DNA of 38,563 bases. It comes from Dysgonomonas sp. ZJ279 (lineage in GTDB: Bacteria; Bacteroidota; Bacteroidia; Bacteroidales; Dysgonomonadaceae). The DNA is taken from assembly GCF_011039205.1 (NCBI RefSeq), contig NZ_JAAKEL010000027.1:1-38563 (forward strand), written 5' to 3'. Below the pieces are notes generated by a model. It ran no database searches, had not been told where the DNA came from, and saw nothing but the letters and a program-made list of their open reading frames with translations. Within the stretch, counting starts at the first letter, position 1; every line of letters starts with the position of its first letter. The translations under genes and the position numbers were made by a program. Below are positions 24,890 through 33,076 of this stretch, in pieces.

Positions 24890-26356
24890 CTATTCGAATA
24901 AATGTTTCGTCTTGGAAATTACATTTATCCAATCGTCAAAGTTTTGTGCTTTATAAGTTTTTAAAGTAAAACTATTTCTAATAATTTTATGTCCTTCTTC
25001 CCAATCAGCAATTTCATTATTGGCAATAGCCTGTTGTATAACATTGCCAATAGCTGTACTCTCTGTCAGTCCGACTATCACATCCATATTCAGAATATTG
25101 GCTATGTACTGATTTAATAATTCATTCTGGCTACCACCACCCACAACGAAAAGTTGTTTAATATCTTTCCCTGTTGATTTTTGTAGTTTATCCATCACGA
25201 AGTAATATTTTACTGCTAATGATTCTAATACACAGCGTACAAACTCACCTTTCGATTGGGGAACATGCTGCCCTGTTCTTTCACAATATGCCTGTATGGC
25301 TTTTGACATCGAAACAGGATGTGTAAAACTAGGATCATCGCTATTGACAATGCTTCTGAACGGTTTACTCTTTTCACATTCGGATAACAAATAATCATAA
25401 GAGCAATTAGGATTTTCGTCCTTTTCCCATTCGGCTATTAACCGTTGTAAAAGCCATAGTCCTGTAATGTTGCGCATAAATAATATTTTATTATCTACGC
25501 CTCCTTCATTTGTGAAATCATTCAACATTACCTCTCTTGCCAAGATAGGCTCATTGGTGAGTACACCCAAGAGCGACCATGTGCCAGAACTCAGAAATGC
25601 CCAGTTATCTCCCTGAGTGGGAATAGCAGCAATAGCACTGGCTGTATCGTGCGAACCCACAGCAAACACCTTTGCATCAAGGGCTCCTGTTTCTTCTGCA
25701 ATTTCGGTATTGAGTTTGCCAATCAGAGAACAAGGATGCACAATATTACTCATTAAATGGGAAGGAAGGTTCAATTTTTCGAATATTTTTTCATCCCACT
25801 GCCTCGTCTGAGCATTTAATAGTTGAGATGTAGAGGCAATTGTATACTCATTGCAAGCTATGCCTGTGAGGAAAAAATTAATTAAATCGGGAGTGAATAA
25901 TAGTTTATCAGCTACAGAAAGTGTTTGATCTTTACATACCTTAAGGCTCAACAATTGGAATAGAGAATTTATTTCCATTTGCTGAATGCCGGTAATTGCA
26001 TACAATTCTTCTTTCGAAATATAAGCAGATGATTTTTCAGACATACCCTCTGTACGCAAATCACGATAGCAGACAGGATTACCAAGTAGCTTCCCCGATT
26101 TATCGATCAGACCGAAATCGACTCCCCATGTATCGACTGCAATACCCTTTAGATTGTAGCCTTTCTTCACAGCTAAACGAATACCTTCTTTGATATTTGC
26201 ATATAATGAGAGGAAGTCCCAATATAGCGTATCTCCGAGTTTAACAGGAGAATTAGCGAAACGATGAATTTCATCTAACTTGATTTTTCCATCCTCGATT
26301 ATACCGACAATAGCACGTCCGCTTCCGGCTCCGAGATCTAATGCTAGATATGCCAT
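24890..26356 (-). CDS. fucK: L-fuculokinase of the RhaB-like FGGY family
   Basis: 488 residues. FGGY kinase signatures: the N-terminal phosphate loop LALDLGAGSGRAIVG with Asp7, IAVDTWGVDFGLID, the catalytic region AVGSHDTASAIAAIP, SSGTWSLLGV, and the C-terminal nucleotide motif LFVVGGGSQNELLNQYIA. By sequence it resembles rhamnulokinase RhaB, as fucose-cluster kinases of Bacteroides do. Its place between the fuculose-phosphate aldolase and the fucose permease makes L-fuculose the likely substrate; rhamnulose is the alternative. It phosphorylates the sugar at O1 in the cytoplasm. A MITE-like repeat lies between it and fucA, so readthrough or a second promoter may be needed; no -7 box was found directly upstream. 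Confidence 0.85.
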   Translation of the reverse strand: MAYLALDLGAGSGRAIVGIIEDGKIKLDEIHRFANSPVKLGDTLYWDFLSLYANIKEGIRLAVKKGYNLKGIAVDTWGVDFGLIDKSGKLLGNPVCYRDLRTEGMSEKSSAYISKEELYAITGIQQMEINSLFQLLSLKVCKDQTLSVADKLLFTPDLINFFLTGIACNEYTIASTSQLLNAQTRQWDEKIFEKLNLPSHLMSNIVHPCSLIGKLNTEIAEETGALDAKVFAVGSHDTASAIAAIPTQGDNWAFLSSGTWSLLGVLTNEPILAREVMLNDFTNEGGVDNKILFMRNITGLWLLQRLIAEWEKDENPNCSYDYLLSECEKSKPFRSIVNSDDPSFTHPVSMSKAIQAYCERTGQHVPQSKGEFVRCVLESLAVKYYFVMDKLQKSTGKDIKQLFVVGGGSQNELLNQYIANILNMDVIVGLTESTAIGNVIQQAIANNEIADWEEGHKIIRNSFTLKTYKAQNFDDWINVISKTKHLFE

Positions 26357-26411
26357 AATAATATATTGAATTATTTAATGTATAGATATAGGAATATCAA
26401 GATATACCAAT

Positions 26412-26580
26412 GAGTTCATCTTGACTATTAACCACAGAGTAAAAGGAGTTTTACAGAGTTTTAAAGCTTCAGTACCGAAATAAACTATATTTTGATAACG
26501 AAACTGTCAATTTCACAGCAATTATAGACTCTGTGATACTCTGCGCGACCCTGTGGTTAAAGAAAAGTCGAGACTACTTC
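26412..26580. repeat. Degenerate MITE-like element, copy 3, with a different core
   Basis: The right end (26562-26580, GAAAAGTCGAGACTACTTC) matches the terminal repeat of the 151-bp elements at 17 of 19 positions. The left end (26412-26426, GAGTTCATCTTGACT) matches at 12 of 15. The interior is unrelated: TTAACCACAG at 26428-26437 and its exact reverse complement at 26551-26560, with ACAGAGT / ACTCTGT nested within. It lies 25 bases after the fucA stop. Confidence 0.6.
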
Positions 26581-26605
26581 AATATATTGATATACCAGCA
26601 GAAAA

Positions 26606-27250
26606 TTATTTTGAGACTTTACCTAGTATATATACATCAAGATCGTGTATCTCCTCATCGGTTAAGGTCAAATAATTACCTTCTCCGGCAAGTACAATAA
26701 TCCGACAAGCCAATTCAAAGAATACAGCCTTCTGATAAGCATCGTCAAAATCTTTTCCACATACAGCTTGTCCGTGTTTACTCATCAATACACAGTCGTG
26801 ATCTGTCAACGCTTCGGTAACAGCATCGGCCAATTCTTTCGACCCCGGCCTGAAATAAGGTATAACAGGAATTTCGCTCCCACAGTAGCAAGGTACTTCG
26901 GCTACCACATTAAAGTTTTTAGGTTTATTCTTCATACACGAAACAATAGTAGCGTACTCCGATTGGAAATGTAGGACTACATTCATATCTTTTCGTTTAC
27001 GCAATACCCCTAAATGAAATACACTTTCCATAGATGGCTTTGGACCATTTACAGGCATTCCGGTAGCAATATTACAGACTGCCACATTCTCTTCCGCCAA
27101 TCGGGGAAGCCACGAGCCTGTACCCGATACCAGAGCGATATTACCTTCTACTCTCCACGAGAGGTTTCCGCTGCTGCAAAGTTGCAAACGCTCTTTTCCT
27201 ACACGATGGGCTTGTTCTATAAATTTTTCAATATGTTCTTTTGTTATCAT
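26606..27250 (-). CDS. fucA: Class II L-fuculose-1-phosphate aldolase
   Basis: 214 residues, the usual length for FucA. It splits L-fuculose-1-phosphate to DHAP and L-lactaldehyde in the cytoplasm. Class II aldolase/adducin features: CSSGNLSWR, VSGTGSW, catalytic Glu75 in KPSMES (E. coli Glu73), His94 in VLHFQS (His92) and His159 in SKHG (His155). The position of the second zinc histidine of the usual H-x-H pair (E. coli His94) is Gln96 here. Bacteroides homologues may share this HFQ form (from memory, unchecked). It follows fucI by 63 bases with a hairpin between them. Confidence 0.88.
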   Translation of the reverse strand: MITKEHIEKFIEQAHRVGKERLQLCSSGNLSWRVEGNIALVSGTGSWLPRLAEENVAVCNIATGMPVNGPKPSMESVFHLGVLRKRKDMNVVLHFQSEYATIVSCMKNKPKNFNVVAEVPCYCGSEIPVIPYFRPGSKELADAVTEALTDHDCVLMSKHGQAVCGKDFDDAYQKAVFFELACRIIVLAGEGNYLTLTDEEIHDLDVYILGKVSK

Positions 27251-27276
27251 AGTCTTCGTTTATTTTAGTTTAAGCA

Positions 27277-27306
27277 ATAAACGGGCAGATATTTCTACCC
27301 GTTTAT
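27277..27306 (-). terminator. Intercistronic hairpin between fucI and fucA
   Basis: ATAAACGGG at 27277-27285 pairs with CCCGTTTAT at 27298-27306. The stem starts 7 bases after the fucI stop. It lies inside the operon, so partial termination or mRNA protection is more likely than full termination. Confidence 0.5.
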
Positions 27307-27313
27307 ATTTCTA

Positions 27314-29101
27314 TTATTTATAGATCGGTCCGTAAGTTTCGCATGCACGATAATCAGCACTTTCTTTATCCATACCAAATGCTGTCCATGCTGCAGGACG
27401 GTAAACATCGTCGTCGGCTACATTATGCATACATACAGGTATTCGAAGCATCGATGCTAAAGTGATAAGGTCGGCACCAATATGTCCGCAACTTATCGAA
27501 CCATGATTAGCACCCCAGTTATTCATAACAGAATACACATCTTTAAAATTAGGATCGTTAGTCAAACGAGGAACAAACCAAGTTGTAGGCCAGCCTTTAT
27601 CTGTACGATCATCTAATATTTTATGCACTGCAGGATCGAGATCGACAGTCCATCCCTCTGCTATTTGCAATACAGGCCCCAGACCTTTTATCAGATTTAA
27701 ACGAACCATTGTGCATGGCATCCCTCCTCTTGTAAGGAATTTGGATGAAAAGCCACCTCCACGGAAATACTCGCGGTTAGCAGGCATCCATGTTGTAGCA
27801 TCAAGACATGCTTTAGCTTCTTGTTCAGATATATCCCAGAATGGTTTCATTGTAGGTTTACCGTCTGCATCGTTTTGATATCCACTACCATCGAGAGTGG
27901 CAGCTCCTGAGTTTATAAGGTGAATCATGCCATTCGCTGCCAAACCATCCAGTTTTTTACCTGTAACGCGTTCCACTGCATCAGGACTCCAATAAGTACG
28001 TACATCAGCAAATATTTGTGCAGTATTAGTCAGCAAGTAACTGAACAACATAACCGTTCCGTTCAGAGCATCATTTTCTGTAGCCAGTATATATGGAGCA
28101 CGAATACCTGTCCAGTCGAATGATGAATTAAGTATTGCTTCCGTAAAATCGCCATTGGCATAGAAATCCGTCCATTGGCGCTGACCTTGGAAACCTGCTG
28201 CAATGGCATTGTGTCCCAATGCTTCTTCACCGAATCCCATTTCTTTCAGTTTCGGATTGCCAATCATTAAATCCCGAACAATGAGAGTCATCTTCACAAT
28301 GAACTCCCAGTCTTTATCTTTAGCGGCTCTATCTTTTTTCAGATCGGCTCGGTTAATATTATCTTCTCCTTCTTTACAATTCGCTTTAGCCCATGCCAAT
28401 GCTTTTGTATATTCCTCCTTATCATAAATGCCTTCGGTCATACGACGAATAATTTCTACTTCGTCAACGCCTTCGCAGCGCATACCTAGATAATCTTGAA
28501 AGAAATCGGTATTAACAATTGAACCTGCTATACCCATACACACAGCACCGATAGACAGATAAGATTTACCACGCATGGTTGCCACTGCCAATCCGGCTTT
28601 GGCAAAACGCAAAAGCTTAGTTCTTACATCTTCCGGAATTTCTTGTGTACCGGAATCCTGCACGTCGCGTCCATAGATACCAAATGCAGGTAATCCCTTT
28701 TGTGCATGACCTGCCAATACTGCTGCAAGATATACAGCTCCGGGACGTTCTGTTCCATTAAATCCCCAAACTGCTTTTACCGTATGAGGTTCCATATCCA
28801 TTGTTTCACTGCCATAACACCAGCAAGGGGTTACAGTAATGGTTACGCCGACACCTTCCTTGCGAAATTTTTCGGCACATGCAGCACTTTCGGATACGCG
28901 ACCAATTGTAGAATCGGCAACAATACACTCGACAGGAGTTCCATCAGGATATTTTAGTGTTGAAGTTAATAGAGCAATTACACTTTTTGCCATATCCATG
29001 GTTTGTGTTTCCAGAGATTCGCGCACTCCACCCATGCGGCCATCGATAGTAGGGCGAATACCAATTTTGGGCCATTGCCCCTGAAATCTTTTTGTCATCA
29101 T
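27314..29101 (-). CDS. fucI: L-fucose isomerase
   Basis: 595 residues (E. coli 591). It converts L-fucose to L-fuculose using Mn2+ in the cytoplasm, the first step of the pathway. The start reads [20 protein letters not shown] as in FucI. Glu342 (ATENDALNG), Asp366 (FADVRTYW) and His533 (ISCGHIGAD or the adjacent NHG; position by a uniform five-residue offset) match the E. coli metal ligands Glu337, Asp361 and His528. Two consecutive ATG codons open the frame; either may be used. It is the promoter-proximal gene of fucI-fucA-fucK-fucP and is divergent from an AraC gene. A -7 box within a dyad lies 71 bases upstream. Confidence 0.95.
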   Translation of the reverse strand: MMTKRFQGQWPKIGIRPTIDGRMGGVRESLETQTMDMAKSVIALLTSTLKYPDGTPVECIVADSTIGRVSESAACAEKFRKEGVGVTITVTPCWCYGSETMDMEPHTVKAVWGFNGTERPGAVYLAAVLAGHAQKGLPAFGIYGRDVQDSGTQEIPEDVRTKLLRFAKAGLAVATMRGKSYLSIGAVCMGIAGSIVNTDFFQDYLGMRCEGVDEVEIIRRMTEGIYDKEEYTKALAWAKANCKEGEDNINRADLKKDRAAKDKDWEFIVKMTLIVRDLMIGNPKLKEMGFGEEALGHNAIAAGFQGQRQWTDFYANGDFTEAILNSSFDWTGIRAPYILATENDALNGTVMLFSYLLTNTAQIFADVRTYWSPDAVERVTGKKLDGLAANGMIHLINSGAATLDGSGYQNDADGKPTMKPFWDISEQEAKACLDATTWMPANREYFRGGGFSSKFLTRGGMPCTMVRLNLIKGLGPVLQIAEGWTVDLDPAVHKILDDRTDKGWPTTWFVPRLTNDPNFKDVYSVMNNWGANHGSISCGHIGADLITLASMLRIPVCMHNVADDDVYRPAAWTAFGMDKESADYRACETYGPIYK

Positions 29102-29145
29102 GATATTTGGTTATAGATTAAAATGGTTAATTTGCCGAAACACTG

Positions 29146-29180
29146 ATATATTTGTTAATTTCGGCTGTAAACAAATATAT
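29146..29180. promoter_or_regulatory. Mirror-image promoter dyad between fucI and araC
   Basis: ATATATTTGTT at 29146-29156 is the exact reverse complement of 29170-29180, with a 13-base spacer. The left arm contains TATATTTG (29147-29154) reading toward the AraC gene; the right arm contains the same box on the minus strand (29179-29172) reading toward fucI. Both fit TAnnTTTG. The two promoters would therefore face each other and start within a few bases. The dyad could also be a regulator site. Confidence 0.55.
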
Positions 29181-29319
29181 GTGGAAAAACCAATAATGCC
29201 TTTCACTATTTCGACGAATAAATAACACTATTCCGATGTTACTCTATAATATGTTTTGTTATATGCTATAAATAAGTATATTTATATTTTAGTAGTATAA
29301 TATAAAAACGATACTCCTT

Positions 29320-30180
29320 ATGCATGGTACAAAAGAGAATTTAGATCTGATACTGTTGAATGTCGGCTATTCGGAGCTTAATGCCAATTGGAACTGGAAA
29401 AAAATATACAGCCCTTTTGCGCGGATCTACTACATAAAAGAGGGTATGGCAAAAACAAATATTGCAAATCAGACTTATATTCTAGAACCGAATCATTTAT
29501 ACCTTACTCCACCGTTTACTGAACATGACGATGAATGCGATAGTTATTTCTCGTTGTTCTACATTCACTTCTATGAGAATTTAATAAACAAAGAATCTGT
29601 ATTTGATAAGTTTGATTTTCCAATAGGAATAAAAGCGACACCTTTGGACTTACTATTAACGGAAAGACTCTTGAAAATAAACCCCGACCGGCATTTGAGA
29701 CATTTCGACCCGCAACTCTATGACAATCCGCCCACGTTTTCGCAATATGTGGCCGATAATAATAAAATGCCACTACATTCTGTTGTAGAGACACAAGGTA
29801 TCTTATCGCAATTAATGTCCAGATTTCTGGAGTTGGTGAGAATAAAGACTTATGATAAAGATTCGCGCATAAACAAAAGCCTGAAGTATATACACGAGAA
29901 TATCGACAAAAATATTTCTATCTCTGATCTATCTGATGCAGCATGTATATCCGAAGATCATTTCATACGCATTTTTAAAAATGTGATGAACCAGACGCCT
30001 GTCAGATACATCAATCTAAAGAAGATAGAAAAGGCACAACTATTGCTTCTTACTACTGAACGTGCAATAAGAGATATTGCATTCGATCTGTCGATCGACA
30101 ATATATCGTACTTCAATCGTGTATTTAAGCAGTATATGAATATGACACCGAGTAAGTATAGAAAAAAATACAGCAAATAA
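29320..30180 (+). CDS. AraC-family regulator, copy A, divergent from fucI
   Basis: 286 residues. The N-terminal half is a cupin-like AraC effector domain (ARIYYIKEGMAKTNIANQTY, HLYLTPPFTEH). The C-terminal 100 residues hold two helix-turn-helices: ISISDLSDAACISEDHFIRIFKNVM and RAIRDIAFDLSIDNISYFNRVFKQY, then MTPSKYRK. It starts 218 bases from fucI on the opposite strand, the usual place for a local activator. It is a gap-free paralogue of the next gene and convergent with it (2-bp gap). In B. thetaiotaomicron the fuc operon is run by a GntR-type FucR (from memory); no such gene is in this window, so this AraC protein is the best candidate for fucose control. The ligand is unknown. Confidence 0.88.
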   Translation: MHGTKENLDLILLNVGYSELNANWNWKKIYSPFARIYYIKEGMAKTNIANQTYILEPNHLYLTPPFTEHDDECDSYFSLFYIHFYENLINKESVFDKFDFPIGIKATPLDLLLTERLLKINPDRHLRHFDPQLYDNPPTFSQYVADNNKMPLHSVVETQGILSQLMSRFLELVRIKTYDKDSRINKSLKYIHENIDKNISISDLSDAACISEDHFIRIFKNVMNQTPVRYINLKKIEKAQLLLLTTERAIRDIAFDLSIDNISYFNRVFKQYMNMTPSKYRKKYSK

Positions 30181-30989
30181 TATCAGAATTTATTACCTAT
30201 CTTCCTATATTCAGTGGGAGTCCGTCCCGTATAATATTTGAATATCCTGTTGAAATAAGAAATATTATCCAAAGACAGTTCGAGAGCAACCTCCCGTATT
30301 GGCATATCGGTGGTCAGGAGCAATAGTTGTGCCTTTTCTATTTTCTTCATATTAATATACTTCAATGGTGTACATTTCATTTCTTTCTTAAAGATGCGAA
30401 TAAAGTGATCGATCGTGACACAAGCAATGCTGGCTAACTGAGTTAAAGTGATGTTATTTTCTGTAGTTTCGTGAATATATTTCAATACATTATTAACCCT
30501 TATATCTTTACTATCTGCTTTTAATTTTACTAATGCATAAAATTTAGATAACAGCTGGTACAGGATTCCCTGTGTTTCGAATTTTGAGCGCCTCGACATT
30601 TTATTATTATCGGCCACATATTGCGAAAACGTGGGTGGATTGTCATAGAGTTGCGGGTCATAATGCCTTAGTTGCCGGTCAGGATTGATATCCCACAGTC
30701 TTCTGACCAACATCATATCTAAAGATGTCGCTCTTATTTCTATCGGAAAATCGTATTTGTCGAACATCGACTCACGATTAATAACATCTTCATAGAAATG
30801 AACATAATAGAGTGAAAAATAGCTTTTACACTCATCATTGTGTAATGTAAAAGGTGGTATCAAGTATAAATGATCCGGTTTCAGATCGTATGTCGCTTCA
30901 TTTATATAAATAGTAGCATCTCCTTCCGACACATAATATATCCGTGCAAAAGGGCTGTATATTTTTTTCCAGTTCCAATTGGCATTAAG
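29377..30989. repeat. 44-bp perfect inverted repeat within the two araC genes
   Basis: Arms 29377-29420 and 30946-30989 are exact reverse complements. Both begin 57 bases after the start codon of their gene, so they cover the same codons (20 to 34, LNANWNWKKIYSPFA) in the same phase. The identity includes third codon positions. Confidence 0.85.
29707..30659. repeat. 63-bp inverted repeat (one mismatch) within the two araC genes
   Basis: Arms 29707-29769 and 30597-30659 are reverse complements except at 29730 (g against a). Both begin 387 bases after the respective start codon and encode DPQLYDNPPTFSQYVADNNKM. Between this and the 44-bp arm the genes differ clearly. Confidence 0.85.
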
Positions 30990-31046
30990 TTCCGAATACC
31001 CTACATTCAACAATATAAACTTAGGATTCTCCAGGTCTTTAGGCAT
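30183..31046 (-). CDS. AraC-family regulator, copy B, tail to tail with copy A
   Basis: 287 residues with the same layout as copy A: cupin-like domain (ARIYYVSEGDATIYINEATY, HLYLIPPFTLH), then two helix-turn-helices (ITLTQLASIACVTIDHFIRIFKKEM; PIREVALELSLDNISYFNRIFKYY) and a PTEYRK end. The two align without gaps until the last residues and are identical at well over half of positions. It is on the same strand as and downstream of susC/susD, with no canonical -7 box found in the 308 bp before it. The recognition helices differ from copy A, so it may have a different target, such as the susC/D genes, or compete with copy A. There is no terminator between the two stops. Confidence 0.88.
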   Translation of the reverse strand: MPKDLENPKFILLNVGYSELNANWNWKKIYSPFARIYYVSEGDATIYINEATYDLKPDHLYLIPPFTLHNDECKSYFSLYYVHFYEDVINRESMFDKYDFPIEIRATSLDMMLVRRLWDINPDRQLRHYDPQLYDNPPTFSQYVADNNKMSRRSKFETQGILYQLLSKFYALVKLKADSKDIRVNNVLKYIHETTENNITLTQLASIACVTIDHFIRIFKKEMKCTPLKYINMKKIEKAQLLLLTTDMPIREVALELSLDNISYFNRIFKYYTGRTPTEYRKIGNKF

Positions 31047-31354
31047 AAGGTGTATCGTTTTATACTATATAAAAGTAAACAAAAAAAACAATAAGTATCA
31101 GGTTATACCACTTGCAAAAAAATCACACTTAGTTCATTGTAAATAACTAATTATAAATTTATTAAACCAGAAGCGAAGCGAATGTTTTTTATTACAATGA
31201 AATGTAAACACAATAAAAAAAGAGCGAAAACAAACAATAAGATTGTGGTAAAAAAGCAAAATATCAGCAACATACGAGAATAAAAATTAATTACACCATC
31301 CCCATATGCTGCTGATTATAAAAACTCATCAATCAGGTTTTACAAAAAAATTCT
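31047..31354. other. Intergenic region between susD and araC copy B
   Basis: 308 bp, AT-rich. No gene, exact -7 box or strong terminator was seen. A weak pair (ATCAGCA near 31263, TGCTGAT near 31310) is the only symmetry noted. Confidence 0.5.
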
Positions 31355-33064
31355 TTATTCTTTATCCCACCATAGGCGACCATATGCATCATCTATATTA
31401 CCAAACTCAGGATTACTTTTCATATCGTCCAAACGTTTTTTCAGGTTGATATAATTATGAACTCCTTCGTTAGGATATGAGAATATTACTTTACGAGGAA
31501 CTATGCGGGATACTCCTAATATAATAGGTTCTTCAAATTTGACAATCGAAGATGTCCTGTTCGGATAGTTAGTACGTTTCCAAAAGGCATAAGCCTCATC
31601 GACATTCTTAAAATGCTCTATATAAGTCTGAGCATATATCTGCTCCAATCCTTTACCGGCATTCCATTTAATATCAGGTTTTGATAGGAAATTGGTTATT
31701 TCAGCCTCAGTCATAGCTTCATAATTAGCTATGTCGCAGAATTTACCTAAAGCATTCCACTGATCGAGAGATGCTCTCACACCATCTTCATACCATTTTT
31801 GTGCCGTTTTAGCACTAGGAATGTTCTCCGTCAAAACAAATTCAGCAGCCAGAAAGCAAAAATCGGCATATGTCATAACGGGTGCCCAGTTTCCGCCACT
31901 GCCTTCCGTATCATTCCCTTTCCATAAGCGAACCTGCGGCATATTAGCCGGACGCATGTCGGTTTGAGTTGTACCTTGCTCTAAATAATATCTTAGTCGA
32001 CGCCTATCCTTTGTCCAACTATCATAAGATGCCGAACTGCCTTCCCATCTTGTATAAGTATCGGGAATCAATTTTGTAGGATCTGTCTGTTGAGCATTGA
32101 ATGCAGTCACATTTTCGGGAGTCAGATTATTTATAACGAAATACATACGTCTTCGGGGATCTTCATTTCTATTCAAATAATCCATCATACAGTATGTTGC
32201 TATATCCATATCTTTAATGGAATGCCAATCTCCTCCATGTATATTAGTATACAAATTGTCGAACCAGAGTATAAAACTATCATCGTTACTACTGAATACA
32301 TTTGCTGTATTAGATGAAGCCAGCACTTCGGTAGCGATAGTTTTAGCCTTAGCCGGCTCTCTTTTCAATATGCGGCTAGCCAAACGAAGCCTGATTGCAT
32401 TTGCTGCCTTTATCCACTTTTGGGTATCTCCGTTATATGCACGATCCTGACCTTTCAATGAAACTTGAGATGAAGATCCCATTGCACCTTGCAAATTTGT
32501 AATACATTCTTTCAGCTGATTATCCCATACTGCAACCAATTGCTCTTGTGTTTCGAACTCGGGAGTCATACTCACATCATCTACTTTACCTTCTCGGGCA
32601 AGCCAACCTTGGCTATATACAAGTGAACCAAACATATCGGATGTCTGTATTCCCTTAGCAATAAGCAGTATGCGGGCAACCTGATTCAGGTTTGAATAAT
32701 CCGATGCATTATCTTTGAGACTGCTTAAATACTTGATATTAGTCACATAACTACCCATATCATTGTATTCGCCATAAATAGAATTCCCTATAGATGTAGA
32801 GAAATAATCATACTGAGTCTGTGTATATCCCCATATACCGGCTCCATATTGCAGCCATCTATATTTCGATGCATAGATTGCATTCCAGCAATGACCGGAT
32901 GTAAGCATGTTTATTTCGGCAGTGTACAACATTTCCTCAGGATTAATTGTAGGAAGTGATGCAGGGTCTGTGTTCAGATTCTCAAAATCGTCTGTACAAC
33001 CGGTAAGTTGGATTCCGCACAATGATATTACCAGTGATATTATCAATATTTTAATTTTATTCAT
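31355..33064 (-). CDS. SusD/RagB-type glycan-binding lipoprotein
   Basis: 569 residues with a signal sequence and lipobox (LTGCTDDFENLNTDP, Cys23), an acidic stretch after the Cys that fits surface export. The rest matches the SusD-like family, in particular the branch starting DFENLNTDP..NP: YGAGIWGYTQ, LLIAKGIQTSDMFGSLVYSQ, KWIKAANAIRLRLASRI, and a late YADFCFLAAEFVL helix. SusD caps the SusC channel and binds oligosaccharide at the cell surface. It lies 12 bases after susC and is co-transcribed. Its place beside the fuc genes suggests a fucose-bearing substrate, but no glycoside hydrolase lies next to it, so the substrate is open. Confidence 0.92.
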   Translation of the reverse strand: MNKIKILIISLVISLCGIQLTGCTDDFENLNTDPASLPTINPEEMLYTAEINMLTSGHCWNAIYASKYRWLQYGAGIWGYTQTQYDYFSTSIGNSIYGEYNDMGSYVTNIKYLSSLKDNASDYSNLNQVARILLIAKGIQTSDMFGSLVYSQGWLAREGKVDDVSMTPEFETQEQLVAVWDNQLKECITNLQGAMGSSSQVSLKGQDRAYNGDTQKWIKAANAIRLRLASRILKREPAKAKTIATEVLASSNTANVFSSNDDSFILWFDNLYTNIHGGDWHSIKDMDIATYCMMDYLNRNEDPRRRMYFVINNLTPENVTAFNAQQTDPTKLIPDTYTRWEGSSASYDSWTKDRRRLRYYLEQGTTQTDMRPANMPQVRLWKGNDTEGSGGNWAPVMTYADFCFLAAEFVLTENIPSAKTAQKWYEDGVRASLDQWNALGKFCDIANYEAMTEAEITNFLSKPDIKWNAGKGLEQIYAQTYIEHFKNVDEAYAFWKRTNYPNRTSSIVKFEEPIILGVSRIVPRKVIFSYPNEGVHNYINLKKRLDDMKSNPEFGNIDDAYGRLWWDKE

Positions 33065-33076
33065 GATAGTACATTT

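Noticed and set aside
27277-27306. Riboswitch or full terminator between fucI and fucA
   Set aside because: Only a simple 9-bp hairpin within a functional operon; no conserved riboswitch core was seen.
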